A stretch of 64,000 bases of DNA from assembly GCF_002900095.1 (NCBI RefSeq), contig NZ_LLKN01000002.1, positions 496,001 to 560,000 on the forward strand, read 5' to 3'. Below the pieces are notes generated by a model that saw nothing but the letters and a program-made list of their open reading frames with translations, was not told the DNA's origin and searched no databases. Positions 24,625 to 33,928 of the stretch are shown here, piece after piece. Every line of letters starts with the position of its first letter. Within the stretch, counting starts at the first letter, position 1. The stretch comes from Salegentibacter mishustinae (GTDB taxonomy: Bacteria; Bacteroidota; Bacteroidia; Flavobacteriales; Flavobacteriaceae). Both the position numbers and the translations under genes were made by a program.

Positions 24625-25296
24625 TTAGTTTTTTCTAATCACTTTACCGCCAAATAGGGTATTTTGGTCTAAAGTTTTAGGATTACCATACACATTTACG
24701 GTACCCCCGGCTCTAACCTTTGCTTCTACCCTGCCATTAGCAGTAATATCGGCTATTCCGCCTGCTTTTATGCTAATGGTGGTGTTTGTAGATTTTAGAT
24801 TTTTAGCGAATAATTTTCCGCCGGTATTGATACTTACTTCCTGATCCTCGGTTTTTCCTTCTACTTCTATTTCGGCACCAGTATTAGTATCTACATAAAG
24901 ATTATCAAGATTTACATCAGCAAAAATATCGGCTCCTTCAGAAGCATTTAAATGCAGAGATTCCTGCTTAAGTTTAGAATCTACCTTAATAGAAGCATTT
25001 TGGCGGGCATCAATTTTATCCAATTTTTTAAACTGAATAGTGATTTGAGTATTATCGTTGTCAAGAATTTCATCAATACTCATCCTCACCTTTAAAATTC
25101 CATTATCGACCTTAAATTTTACATCGGTTCTATTTTTCCCGGTCACTATGGCTTTATTCTGATTGGCCTCCTTTAAAATAACATCTAAACCATTATAAAC
25201 CTTAATTTCATTGAATTCACCCAAATCCTGGGTTAATTCCTGAGCGCTAAGCATTCCCGCACTCATTAAAAACAGTGCAAAAAAATATTTTTTCAT
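24625..25296 (-). CDS. Head GIN domain (DUF2807) secreted protein
   Basis: I start at ATG 25296 (MKKYFFALFLMSAGMLSAQ), giving 223 residues with a signal peptide cut after SAQ; an upstream in-frame Met would overlap rnr and spoil the signal. The rest is a right-handed beta-helix type DUF2807 domain (FNEIKVYNGLDVILKEANQNKAIVTG and repeated short strands rich in Gly, Asp and Asn). Such proteins are common in Bacteroidota and have no proven function; some contain adhesin-like folds. It follows rnr by 22 bp and is probably co-transcribed. Confidence 0.82.
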   Translation of the reverse strand: MKKYFFALFLMSAGMLSAQELTQDLGEFNEIKVYNGLDVILKEANQNKAIVTGKNRTDVKFKVDNGILKVRMSIDEILDNDNTQITIQFKKLDKIDARQNASIKVDSKLKQESLHLNASEGADIFADVNLDNLYVDTNTGAEIEVEGKTEDQEVSINTGGKLFAKNLKSTNTTISIKAGGIADITANGRVEAKVRAGGTVNVYGNPKTLDQNTLFGGKVIRKN

Positions 25297-25318
25297 CTTT
25301 ATTTGATTTAAAAAGTTC

Positions 25319-27505
25319 TTATTCTTCCTTTTTACCAATCAAGGTAAAATCTAAGTGTCTTTTCACTAAATCGGCATTTTTTACTTTTACAATTACTTCA
25401 TCTCCAAGCTGATAAACCATTTTAGTTTTTCTACCTACAATTGCATAGTTATCGGCATCAAAATCATAATGATCGCCTTTAATATCGCGTAGGCGAATCA
25501 TTCCTTCACATTTATTCTCTACAATTTCCACAAATATTCCGAAATCTGTTACCCCGGAAATCACCCCTATAAATTCTTTATCCTGGTGATCTTGCATAAA
25601 TTTCACCTGCATGTATTTAATAGAATCCCTTTCGGCATTAGAAGAAAGGTTCTCCATTTCACTACTGTGATGACATTTCTCTTCGTATTCATCTTCTTTA
25701 GCAGAAGGCTGACCGTCTAGATAACGCTGCAATAATCTATGCACCATAACATCTGGATATCTTCTAATTGGCGAAGTAAAATGCGAGTAATAATCGAAAG
25801 CTAAACCATAATGCCCAATATTTTCGGTGCCATAATAAGCTTTGCTCATCGTTCTAATAGCAAGCGTATCTACTAAATTCTGTTCCTTTTTTCCCTGTAC
25901 ATCCTGCAATAATTGATTTAAAGATGAAGATACAGTTTTCCTGTTTTTAAGATTTAAACCGTGTCCAAACCTGGAAACAAGACTGTTTAAAGAAACCAAT
26001 TTTTCTTCATCGGGTTCATCGTGACAACGATAAATAAAAGTTTTCTTTTCGTCTCTTTTTCCTATGAATTCAGCCACTTTTCGGTTAGCTAAAAGCATAA
26101 ACTCTTCAATAAGTTTATTGGCATCTTTGGCTGTTTTAAAGTAAACACCAACCGGTTCATTTTCTTCATCTAACTGAAACTTAACTTCAACTTTATCAAA
26201 TGAAATCGCACCCTGACGCATCCTGGTAGCACGCATCTTTTTAGCCATCTTATTCATTGTTAAAACAGCTTCAACAATTTCATCTTTTACCGTATAAGCC
26301 TTATCCTGAATAGAAATCTCTTCTGGAATATCTCCTTTTTCGGTTTCAATTATTTGTTGTGCTTCTTCATAAGCAAATCTGGCGTCAGAATAAGTAACGG
26401 TTCTCCCAAACCACTCGTTCACGACTTTTGTGTTCTTATCGATTTCAAAAACTGCCGAAAAAGTATATTTTTCTTCATTAGGCCTTAAAGAACAGGCGTT
26501 GTTAGAAAGTACTTCCGGCAACATGGGCACCACCCGATCTACTAAATAAACAGAAGTTGCTCGTTCGTAAGCCTCGTCGTCCAGCACTGTACCGGGTTGC
26601 AAATAATGCGAAACATCGGCAATATGAATCCCTACTTCCACGTTTCCATTTTCCAGTTTTTGAAAACTTAAAGCATCATCAAAATCCTTCGCATCTGCAG
26701 GGTCTATGGTAAAAGTCAATACATCGCGCATATCGCGACGTTTTTTAATTTCTTCGGGCTGAATTGAAGTATCTATCTGGTTGGCAAAATCTTCAATTTC
26801 CTGCGGAAATTCATGTGGTAAACCGTATTGTGCCAGGATAGAATGAATCTCGGTATGATGCTCACCCGGTGTACCAAGAACCTGTATAATTTTACCAAAA
26901 GGAGAATCGGCTTTTTCCGGCCACTCTTCTAATTCAACAACTACTTTATCGCCATCTTTTGCTTCTCCCATTTTGTTCTTCTGAACAAAAATATCGGTAT
27001 ACATTTTTGGATCTCCAATAACCACAAAACCAAAATCTTTCTGCATATCAAGAACCCCTACAAATTCGGTTCTTTTTCTATTTAAAATTTTAGTTACTTC
27101 TCCTTCAGATTTTTTATTGCGTTTTCGGTTATAAATATAAATTTCTACTTCGTCTCCATTAAATGCAGTATTTAGATCTCTTGGTGAGATAAAAACATCG
27201 TCTTCTAATTCGTCTACCATCGCATAAGCATAACCTTTGGTGGTCATATCTATCACTGCCCGGTAATAATCGTTGCTTTTAACTATTTTAAATTTTCCAC
27301 GGCCCTCTTCTTCAATTTGCTTTTTTGCAGCTAACTGGGCTAATTTTTTAATAATATTATTTCTACTATTAGCATCATTAACGCCAAGCTTAGCGGCAAT
27401 TTGCTTATGATTAAAGGTTTTACCGGCGTCCTTTCTAAGGATATCTAAAATACTTTTGGAAAGATTACTCTGGTGTTGGGATTTATTTTTATTCTTTTTA
27501 CTCAT
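25319..27505 (-). CDS. rnr: Ribonuclease R
   Basis: The protein has 728 residues. Order of domains: an N-terminal winged helix (about 15-80), two cold-shock OB folds, the RNB catalytic domain with the metal-binding TIDPADAKDFDDALSF near residue 265, and a C-terminal S1 domain (GVISGVTDFGIFVEIVENKCEGMIRL). It is a processive 3'-to-5' exoribonuclease acting on structured RNA. It borders the large AT-rich gap and is transcribed away from it. Confidence 0.95.
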   Translation of the reverse strand: MSKKNKNKSQHQSNLSKSILDILRKDAGKTFNHKQIAAKLGVNDANSRNNIIKKLAQLAAKKQIEEEGRGKFKIVKSNDYYRAVIDMTTKGYAYAMVDELEDDVFISPRDLNTAFNGDEVEIYIYNRKRNKKSEGEVTKILNRKRTEFVGVLDMQKDFGFVVIGDPKMYTDIFVQKNKMGEAKDGDKVVVELEEWPEKADSPFGKIIQVLGTPGEHHTEIHSILAQYGLPHEFPQEIEDFANQIDTSIQPEEIKKRRDMRDVLTFTIDPADAKDFDDALSFQKLENGNVEVGIHIADVSHYLQPGTVLDDEAYERATSVYLVDRVVPMLPEVLSNNACSLRPNEEKYTFSAVFEIDKNTKVVNEWFGRTVTYSDARFAYEEAQQIIETEKGDIPEEISIQDKAYTVKDEIVEAVLTMNKMAKKMRATRMRQGAISFDKVEVKFQLDEENEPVGVYFKTAKDANKLIEEFMLLANRKVAEFIGKRDEKKTFIYRCHDEPDEEKLVSLNSLVSRFGHGLNLKNRKTVSSSLNQLLQDVQGKKEQNLVDTLAIRTMSKAYYGTENIGHYGLAFDYYSHFTSPIRRYPDVMVHRLLQRYLDGQPSAKEDEYEEKCHHSSEMENLSSNAERDSIKYMQVKFMQDHQDKEFIGVISGVTDFGIFVEIVENKCEGMIRLRDIKGDHYDFDADNYAIVGRKTKMVYQLGDEVIVKVKNADLVKRHLDFTLIGKKEE

Positions 27506-27769
27506 TTCAATATTTAAAGTATAAAATTACGGCTTCTGCATTACATGAAGCCTATTTGCGATTAAAGTTTTGTTAAGCGCCCTGAAAATTATCTGCTTAT
27601 AAAATATTTTCACATTTACTTAACATAATTTCAATACTGGGTGAAAACCCTTGTTTTTTGTCTCCCAGGAATTAAGAAAACCTCAAATTCTTAATTTTTT
27701 CTTAATTTTAATTTAAGGTTTGTCGCAACCTTTATTTCCATCTTTGTAAGACTTAATAATCTGAGTACT

Positions 27770-27952
27770 ATGGATAAGGCCAAAAAAATATCGCTTCTTT
27801 TTTTTCTTATTTTCCTTTTTGGATTAATAGGTTTTATCGCATCTATAAACTCTTCTTTAAATAAGAAAAGCCAGGTAAATGTAAAATCTGCACAGCTATA
27901 TATGGATCATACGCTAAGTTATTCAGAAGAAACCATTTACTATTTAAATTAA
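27770..27952 (+). CDS. Small single-pass membrane protein
   Basis: The frame encodes 60 residues: a basic start MDKAKK, a hydrophobic helix (about 8-27) and a polar tail ending SEETIYYLN. A CATCTTTG sequence resembling the -7 element lies about 24 bp upstream of the ATG, with a TTTG about 16 bp further up. I recognise no family. The promoter-like sequence and the regular membrane-protein composition support it being real, but it sits beside the candidate replication origin and may be a chance frame. Confidence 0.4.
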   Translation: MDKAKKISLLFFLIFLFGLIGFIASINSSLNKKSQVNVKSAQLYMDHTLSYSEETIYYLN

Positions 27953-28624
27953 CTTAAAATACTGGATTTCAGTAAATTATTCTTCTATTTTTTTTATTTA
28001 AAGATCTATAATTCCGAATTTATTCATTATCAGAGTTTTAGTTTTTTCAGGATTTCTATTCATATATCTAAACCTCAAAATTCAATTTTAAAAGATATCA
28101 GTCAATGTTATTAACACTATATATAATTATCTTTTTTTCTTCTTTTTATAAAAATTAAAACTGATGGTTATTATAGCGTGTTAATTTGTAGAACAATTTT
28201 TTTAAGCTTTTCTTGGTTTTTAAGTTAGCCTAGTTTGATAACAACTTATTAACATACTTCTAAAGTTCTAAAAGACTGGAAATCTTACTATTTTAATATT
28301 TACTTAACAAAAGTTGATAACCGAATCTTAATATCTAATCGGGATAAATGAAAATGAATTTAGTGTTCACAACCTGTTTTTATATGCTGATAACTTCTCA
28401 AAAAATAGCGAACTTATAATTTGATTTATTCGAAGATATTTTGCTATTGAAATTTAAATCGAATACCGCAAATAAGTTTCTCAGTTTCTCATCAATGCTT
28501 ATCCACAATGCTATGTCAATACTAAAGCCTTGATTTATAAGCTTATTTAAAAAGTAATTAACAATTGAAAATAGCAATGTTACTAAGTGGTTTTTTTACC
28601 TTTGCTGCAGCTAAAAACTTAAAT
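27953..28624. other. Gene-free AT-rich gap; candidate replication origin
   Basis: No convincing gene lies in these 672 bp. The sequence is strongly AT-rich and holds an exact DnaA box TTATCCACA (28499-28507), two TTATTAACA (28108-28116, 28246-28254), and three TGATAAC (28236-28242, 28315-28321, 28388-28394; complement GTTATCA, near-box sequences) at 79 and 73 bp spacing. The flanking genes rnr and rpiB point away from it. The last 30 bp carry the rpiB promoter. The origin role is inference. Confidence 0.5.
28597..28604 (+). promoter_or_regulatory. -7 element of rpiB
   Basis: TACCTTTG, 20 bp upstream of the ATG at 28625. Its position after the earlier in-frame ATG and TTG codons supports the 28625 start. 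Confidence 0.55.
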
Positions 28625-29059
28625 ATGAAAATTGCAATAGGAAACGATCACGCCGGTACCGGATACAAGAAAAAGGTTGTTGATTACCTGAAAAACAAAG
28701 GTATAGAAGTTATTAACTATGGTACTAACAGTGATGATAGTGTAGATTATCCAGATTTTGTGCATCCCGTAGCCGATGATGTTGAAAACCAAAAAGTAGA
28801 TTTTGGAATTATCATTTGTGGCAGTGGTAATGGTGCAAATATGACCGCTAATAAACACCAGGGTGTACGTTCTGCTTTGTGCTGGACGGGTGAGATCACT
28901 AAACTAGCCAGAGAACACAACAATGCTAATGTATTGAGTATTCCTGCTCGTTTTGTTTCAGAACATCAGGCAGTAGATATGGTCAAAATTTTTCTTGAAA
29001 CTTCTTTTGAAGGTGGAAGACATCAAAAGCGAGTAGATAAGATTCCGGTTGAAAATTAG
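28625..29059 (+). CDS. rpiB: Ribose-5-phosphate isomerase B
   Basis: I start at ATG 28625 (MKIAIGNDHAGTGYKKKVVDYL), giving 144 residues, the normal RpiB length. The motif DHAG, the catalytic-loop GIIICGSGNGANMTANKHQGVRSALCW (Cys and the Gly-rich loop) and the closing EHNNANVLSIPARF are all present. It interconverts ribose-5-phosphate and ribulose-5-phosphate in the pentose phosphate pathway. The gene starts the plus-strand side of the AT-rich gap and ends in a strong terminator. Confidence 0.93.
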   Translation: MKIAIGNDHAGTGYKKKVVDYLKNKGIEVINYGTNSDDSVDYPDFVHPVADDVENQKVDFGIIICGSGNGANMTANKHQGVRSALCWTGEITKLAREHNNANVLSIPARFVSEHQAVDMVKIFLETSFEGGRHQKRVDKIPVEN

Positions 29060-29078
29060 AGATATTATCAATGTATAT

Positions 29079-29112
29079 AAAAGACTGTTTAAAACATTTT
29101 AAACAGTCTTTT
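29079..29112 (+). terminator. Terminator of rpiB
   Basis: AAAAGACTGTTTAAAA (29079-29094) pairs perfectly with TTTTAAACAGTCTTTT (29097-29112), followed by CTTTTATT. It is the clearest hairpin of this part of the window. Confidence 0.85.
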
Positions 29113-29148
29113 CTTTTATTATTTCGGAATAAATATTATTAGAAAAAT

Positions 29149-29586
29149 ATGGAGATTCTTATTAAAGATTTCAATGAACTTAGTATTGAAGAGCTTTACC
29201 AGGTATTACAACTTCGCTCTGAAGTTTTTGTAGTAGAACAGGACTGTGTTTACCAGGATATAGATGGTAAAGATCAAAATGCATTACACATTTTGGGTGT
29301 TAAGGATGGAAAAGTAATTGCCTACACTCGCTGTTTTGATAAAGGATTCTATTTTGATGAAGCCGCTATTGGGCGGGTTGTGGTTAAAGAATCTGAACGT
29401 AAAAATGCCTATGGCCATCTTATTCTAAAAGCTTCTGTAGAAGCCATTAAAGAGCGTTTTAAAACCGATAATATCAAACTTTCTGCGCAGCAATATTTAA
29501 CCAATTTCTACGAAAGCCACGGTTTTATGCAAATGGGCGAAGGCTATCTGGAAGATGGAATACCGCATATTGCAATGATTAAATAA
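29149..29586 (+). CDS. ElaA-like GNAT family N-acetyltransferase
   Basis: The protein has 145 residues and the ElaA signature LRSEVFVVEQDCVYQDIDGKDQNALHILG, then the acetyl-CoA-binding segment IGRVVVKESERKNAYGHLILKASVE. GNAT enzymes transfer acetyl groups to amines; the substrate of ElaA is unknown. It lies between the rpiB terminator and the convergent S41 protease gene, with 46 bp to the latter's stop. Confidence 0.88.
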   Translation: MEILIKDFNELSIEELYQVLQLRSEVFVVEQDCVYQDIDGKDQNALHILGVKDGKVIAYTRCFDKGFYFDEAAIGRVVVKESERKNAYGHLILKASVEAIKERFKTDNIKLSAQQYLTNFYESHGFMQMGEGYLEDGIPHIAMIK

Positions 29587-29632
29587 TAAAGTACTGAATT
29601 TTATTTTCGAAGCATTTAAAATGCAGGATATA

Positions 29633-31267
29633 CTACCTCAAAATTTCTGAATAACGCTGGCTGTTGTTTAAAATGGATTTAGCCTCTAAAATTTCAGGAT
29701 TGTTTTCAACATAATACTCATACAAGCCTTCTTTATAGAAATAGCGTTTAATAATCTCATCGGTTAAAATGCTTACTATTTCATGTTTCTTTTCGTCTAA
29801 TTCTTTCTTTTTCTGAGCTTCAATTTCAGTGGAAATACTTTTGTAATGACCTAAAATATCCTGTTCATAACCTTCTTTTGAAGCAATGGCAAGCAGTTCT
29901 TCAAGTTCCTGTTCTGTAGCGGTTTTATAGTCGAAATTAGAGGTTTTCAAAAAGGATTTGAAATTGTTGAAATCTGTATCAGTGAACTCAAATGATTCGG
30001 GATCTTTCAAGTCATTTTTATAGTAATATTCGGTAGCAAAATTAAAAATAGCATTTTGTGCTAGCAGCGCATTAGTAATGCTGCTGTATTCTGAAGTTTC
30101 CAGTTTAACATCGGGAGAAATTCCGCCGCCATCAAAAACGCTACGTCCGTTTCTGGTCTTAAACTCTTTATAATCTTCTACAGCTCTTTTTATAGCTTTC
30201 CCGTCTTCATCTCTTTCGGCATAATTTAAAGCCTGTATACACCTTCCGCTTGGCGTATAATAACGGGAAATAGTGATCTTAAGTTGTGTACCGTAAGCGA
30301 GCTCTTTTGGTCGTTGTACAAGGCCTTTTCCAAAACTTCTGGCACCTACCACCACTCCTCTATCCAGATCCTGAATAGCACCAGCTACGATCTCGCTGGC
30401 CGAAGCACTACGTCCGTTGACTAAAACTACCAGCGGAATTTGCGTATCTATAGGTTCTTTTTGGGTTTGGTAAGCTTTGTTATATTTTTCTATAACCGAT
30501 TTTGTGGTGGTGATCAATTCGCCTTTTGGCAGGAAAATATTACTCACGTTTATAGCTTCTGTTAATAAACCGCCGGGATTTCCTCTAAGGTCAAGAATAA
30601 TTTTCTCTGCACCCTGATTTTTTAGATCTTTTAGCGCCCTTATTGTTTCTGAAGAAGCTTTTGCGTTAAATCGGGAAAGCACTATATACCCGGTTTTTTC
30701 TTTTAAAAGTTCATAAAATGGAACTGCTTTTAATTGAATAGCACTCCTTGTAAGTTGGGTTGTTTTTATTTCTCCCTGGCGCTTATATTTTAAGTTGATC
30801 TGCGAGTCTGGGGAGCCATTTAGTAATTCTCCAACATCATCGGTGTAATCGGCTACTTTTATTCCTTCAATTTCAATAATTTCATCCCCGGCCTTTAATC
30901 CGGCTTTATCGGCTGGATAATTTTTATAAGGTTCCATTATAAGTAAGCTATTATCAACAACTTGCACGGTAGCACCAATGCCACTATATTCCCCAGAATT
31001 ATTGATTCTTGCGGCTTCTACATCCTGTTCGTTCCAGTAATTGGTATAAGGATCTAAATCTGCCAGCATCGCTTTAATAGCGGTATCCATTAAAGCAGCA
31101 GGATTGGTTTCTTCAACATAATTCATGTTGATTTCCTTAAAAAGTGTGGTAAAAATTTCAATTTGTTTGGCAATCTCAAAGAAATCAGATTTAAAGCCAA
31201 AACTGCTGAATATTAGAGTGGCACCCAGACAAATTACCGCAATTTTTTTGGTGAGTTTCTTTTTCAT
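29633..31267 (-). CDS. S41 family C-terminal processing peptidase
   Basis: The protein has 544 residues: an N-terminal signal or anchor helix (about 7-25), a PDZ domain (about 90-175, SGIGATVQVVDNSLLIMEPYKNYPADKAGLKAGDEI), and the S41 core with the catalytic pair in GRSASASEIVAGAIQDLDRGVVVGARSFGKGLVQ (Ser of SASEI, Lys of FGKG). A C-terminal helical extension of about 150 residues follows. CtpA-type proteases trim or degrade envelope proteins in the periplasm. It is downstream of rnpA in the same direction, with a CTCGATTATCGAG repeat 15 bp upstream of its start. Confidence 0.92.
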   Translation of the reverse strand: MKKKLTKKIAVICLGATLIFSSFGFKSDFFEIAKQIEIFTTLFKEINMNYVEETNPAALMDTAIKAMLADLDPYTNYWNEQDVEAARINNSGEYSGIGATVQVVDNSLLIMEPYKNYPADKAGLKAGDEIIEIEGIKVADYTDDVGELLNGSPDSQINLKYKRQGEIKTTQLTRSAIQLKAVPFYELLKEKTGYIVLSRFNAKASSETIRALKDLKNQGAEKIILDLRGNPGGLLTEAINVSNIFLPKGELITTTKSVIEKYNKAYQTQKEPIDTQIPLVVLVNGRSASASEIVAGAIQDLDRGVVVGARSFGKGLVQRPKELAYGTQLKITISRYYTPSGRCIQALNYAERDEDGKAIKRAVEDYKEFKTRNGRSVFDGGGISPDVKLETSEYSSITNALLAQNAIFNFATEYYYKNDLKDPESFEFTDTDFNNFKSFLKTSNFDYKTATEQELEELLAIASKEGYEQDILGHYKSISTEIEAQKKKELDEKKHEIVSILTDEIIKRYFYKEGLYEYYVENNPEILEAKSILNNSQRYSEILR

Positions 31268-31282
31268 TTTTCAATATTTTTA

Positions 31283-31312
31283 CTCGATTATCGAGATTAA
31301 ATCTTCCGAGGT
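31283..31312 (-). repeat. CTCGATTATCGAG-family repeat, copy 3
   Basis: Palindrome at 31283-31295; on the minus strand it reads ATTTAATCTCGATAATCGAG then TAAAAA, and a CCTCGG half lies upstream. It ends 15 bp before the S41 protease ATG. Confidence 0.75.
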
Positions 31313-31340
31313 GATTTAAGCCGATTTATAGAAATTCAGC

Positions 31341-31715
31341 TTATTTATTTTCCGATTCATTAAACTTCTCCATTACCTTTATCATTGCTTTATTTAGGTC
31401 TTCCAGGCTAATTTCGTCCCTGGAAATATAAATAAACATCAAGGCATAAGCTTGTGTGAAGTTGCTGGTTACAAGATACTTATTTTTTCTGAAAGCTTCC
31501 CGCATCAAACGTTTAATACGGTTGCGGTCCACAGCAGTTTTCACCAGTTTTTTAGGAACAGAAACTCCGGTTTTAAAATGCTTGATTTCAGGATTGGTAA
31601 TGGGAAGATAGATGAGTTTTAGCGGATATTTTTTAACCGATTTTCCTTCCTGAAATAATATATCTATGAGCTTTTTGCTCTTTAATTTTTCGTCTTTTCC
31701 AAAACTTTCATCCAT
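31341..31715 (-). CDS. rnpA: Ribonuclease P protein component
   Basis: The protein has 124 residues. The RNR motif is present as VDRNRIKRLMREAFRKNKYL near residue 60, and LKSKKLIDILFQEGKSVKKYPLKL near the start. It binds the RNase P RNA and helps mature tRNA 5' ends. It is not next to rpmH here, unlike in many bacteria. The S41 protease gene follows 73 bp downstream. Confidence 0.93.
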   Translation of the reverse strand: MDESFGKDEKLKSKKLIDILFQEGKSVKKYPLKLIYLPITNPEIKHFKTGVSVPKKLVKTAVDRNRIKRLMREAFRKNKYLVTSNFTQAYALMFIYISRDEISLEDLNKAMIKVMEKFNESENK

Positions 31716-31835
31716 ACTTCAAAAGTAAGCATAGTTTTAAGTTCTCTATTAATAATTGAAAATTTAAACAAGAATAAATAGTTCAAAAATCCTTTAATGA
31801 TTTTGTACTAATTTCAGTTCCTCGCTTTATTTTAA

Positions 31836-31970
31836 AGAGGAGGTGGCCGCAGGATGGAGGGGTGTTTTTTAAAAATTCTTTTTATTATTAAGTAACTAAT
31901 ATGAGGGAACCACCCCTTTCTTCAGCAGAAGCTGAAGTCATTCCCCTCCTTAAAAAGTAGGGGAACTTTT
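31836..31970. repeat. Imperfect inverted-repeat element upstream of rnpA
   Basis: The 332-bp gap between rnpA and the M1 gene holds GAGGAGGTGG and GGAGGGGTG on the left, and CCACCCCT and CCCCTCCTT on the right, which pair imperfectly over about 135 bp. Between them is a hairpin CTTCAGC-AGAA-GCTGAAG (31920-31937). It looks like a decayed intergenic repeat or MITE; I see no transposase and no gene. Confidence 0.45.
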
Positions 31971-31990
31971 TGAAAGCTATAAATAAAAAA

Positions 31991-32017
31991 CCTCACAGGT
32001 TTTATATACCTGTGAGG
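31991..32017 (-). terminator. Terminator of the M1 peptidase gene
   Basis: CCTCACAGGT (31991-32000) pairs perfectly with ACCTGTGAGG (32008-32017); on the minus strand it runs into six T. It lies 30 bp after the M1 stop codon. Confidence 0.8.
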
Positions 32018-32047
32018 TCTAAATATTGAACTTTAAATGTTGAAAAA

Positions 32048-33898
32048 CTACTCCTGTCCTTCTTCTTCTGAAGGTTCTTCGGCAGTATAAAGATTGTTAT
32101 CTCTTTTTACATCTGCCATGAGTTGAGATTCGTCTATTTCTATACTTTCTATCTCGCTAAGTGGTTTATCTATGTTTAATTCGTAAGTTGGATAGGCCCA
32201 GGCCCAATCTTTTGCTACGGTCCAGTTCTCGTGTTCTGCCGGCTTTTCCCAACGCATCATTTGTAATGGAATATAGATCATTTCTTCTTCCCCATTGCTG
32301 TAACGCACAGTGATATCTATAGGCATTGGCATTAGGTTGTGGCTCTCTAAAGTTACTTTAGTCGAATTTTCATCTACTTCGGTTACTTCTTTTATTCCGT
32401 AATCTATCTTAGCGGTAGTACGTGTCCAATCGTTTAAATACCAGTCTAATTCTGCTCCAGAAACTTTTTCAGCAACTCTAATAAAGTTGTTTGGGGTAGG
32501 ATGTTTAAATTTCCATTCATCATAATAACGCTTTAATGTTTTATCAAGATTATCTTTCCCGATAATATATCCTAATTGTGCTAAAAATACAGCTCCTTTA
32601 GAATAAGCAGCAGCTCCGTAAGCAGCATTTAAATTATAACGATCGGCCTGAGTGGTTTGTGGTTGCTCAACACCAGAGTTTGCCAATTGCATATATCCGC
32701 GGTAAGATCCGGTATGAGGGTTTTCAGCATAAGTTTCCATTACCTGGTTCATTGCAGCGCTGGAAATATAGCTGGTAAATCCTTCGTCCATCCACTCGTG
32801 TTTACTTTCGTTAGTGGCCATTAGGTGCTGAAACCAGGCGTGAGCTAATTCGTGTGCAGTTACCCCTACCAGGCTTCCAAAATTACGTTCTCCTGTGATT
32901 AAAGTTAGCATCGCGTATTCCATACCGCCATCACCACCTTGTGCCACGGTATATTGATCCCATGGATAAGGGCCGATATTTTCGTTGAAAAACAACAATA
33001 GTTCTTCGGTTTTTTCCTGGAGATTTTTCCAGTTTTCCTTTATTTCATCATTGTCTTTATAGAAGAAGTGAAGTACTGTTCCGTCTTCAGCAGTTCTTTT
33101 ATCGTGAATATATTCAGGATCTGCAGCCCAGGTAAAATCGTGCACTTTTGGTGCTACAAAATGCCAGGTATGCGTATCGCCTTCCGCCTGTACTTCTTCA
33201 ACAGAATAACCATGTCCAATTTCCTCGGGATTTTGAAGATATCCTGAAGCGGCAACGGTATAATCTTTATCAATGGTAAGTTTTACATCAAAATCGCCCC
33301 AAACTCCGTGAAATTCACGACCTATATAAGGCGCTGCGTGCCATCCTTCAAAGTCATATTCTGCCATTTTAGGAAACCACTGGCTCATAGAAAGTGCAAC
33401 ACCTTCTGAGCTGTTTCTTCCCGATCGGCGAATTTGTTCCGGCACCTGGCCTTCAAATTCCATATTAAAAGTAGCTTTTTCGCCAGGTAAAATAGGTTCC
33501 TCCAGCTCAACTTCCAACACGGTTCCAACTTCTTCATAAGAAAGTTCATTACCGTTTTGGTCCAGGCTGGATACTCTTAAATATCCCTGTTCTTCTTCGG
33601 TTAATTTAGAAATATGGTCTCCTACTCTCCTATCTGGGTCTTTTATGGTTAAGGAACGTACGTCCATTTCGCTTCCCGGTTGAAAAGCGTTAAAATACAA
33701 ATGATAAAAAACACGGTCTAAAGTATCGGGTGAATTGTTGGTATATACCAATTCCTGCGAACCGGTATATTGAAAATTATCAACATTCATATCTACCTCC
33801 ATCTTATAGTCTACGTGCTGTTGCCAGTAGCTGGTGTTGTTTTGGGCACTGGCCAGGGAGGTTGCAACAAGGGCCAGACTTAATAATAATTTCTTCAT
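32048..33898 (-). CDS. M1 family metallopeptidase (aminopeptidase N-like)
   Basis: The protein has 616 residues with a signal peptide (MKKLLLSLALVATSLASAQ). The substrate motif is GGMEYAM and the zinc site is HELAHAWFQH with the third ligand Glu in HEWMDEGF. It would remove N-terminal residues from peptides outside the cytoplasm. The C-terminal tail is acidic (TAEEPSEEEGQE). It belongs to a cluster of three exported peptidase genes (S41, M1, S8), each preceded by a CTCGATTATCGAG-type repeat. Confidence 0.9.
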   Translation of the reverse strand: MKKLLLSLALVATSLASAQNNTSYWQQHVDYKMEVDMNVDNFQYTGSQELVYTNNSPDTLDRVFYHLYFNAFQPGSEMDVRSLTIKDPDRRVGDHISKLTEEEQGYLRVSSLDQNGNELSYEEVGTVLEVELEEPILPGEKATFNMEFEGQVPEQIRRSGRNSSEGVALSMSQWFPKMAEYDFEGWHAAPYIGREFHGVWGDFDVKLTIDKDYTVAASGYLQNPEEIGHGYSVEEVQAEGDTHTWHFVAPKVHDFTWAADPEYIHDKRTAEDGTVLHFFYKDNDEIKENWKNLQEKTEELLLFFNENIGPYPWDQYTVAQGGDGGMEYAMLTLITGERNFGSLVGVTAHELAHAWFQHLMATNESKHEWMDEGFTSYISSAAMNQVMETYAENPHTGSYRGYMQLANSGVEQPQTTQADRYNLNAAYGAAAYSKGAVFLAQLGYIIGKDNLDKTLKRYYDEWKFKHPTPNNFIRVAEKVSGAELDWYLNDWTRTTAKIDYGIKEVTEVDENSTKVTLESHNLMPMPIDITVRYSNGEEEMIYIPLQMMRWEKPAEHENWTVAKDWAWAYPTYELNIDKPLSEIESIEIDESQLMADVKRDNNLYTAEEPSEEEGQE

Positions 33899-33928
33899 TT
33901 AATTGTGGTTTTTATGATCAAAATAATA

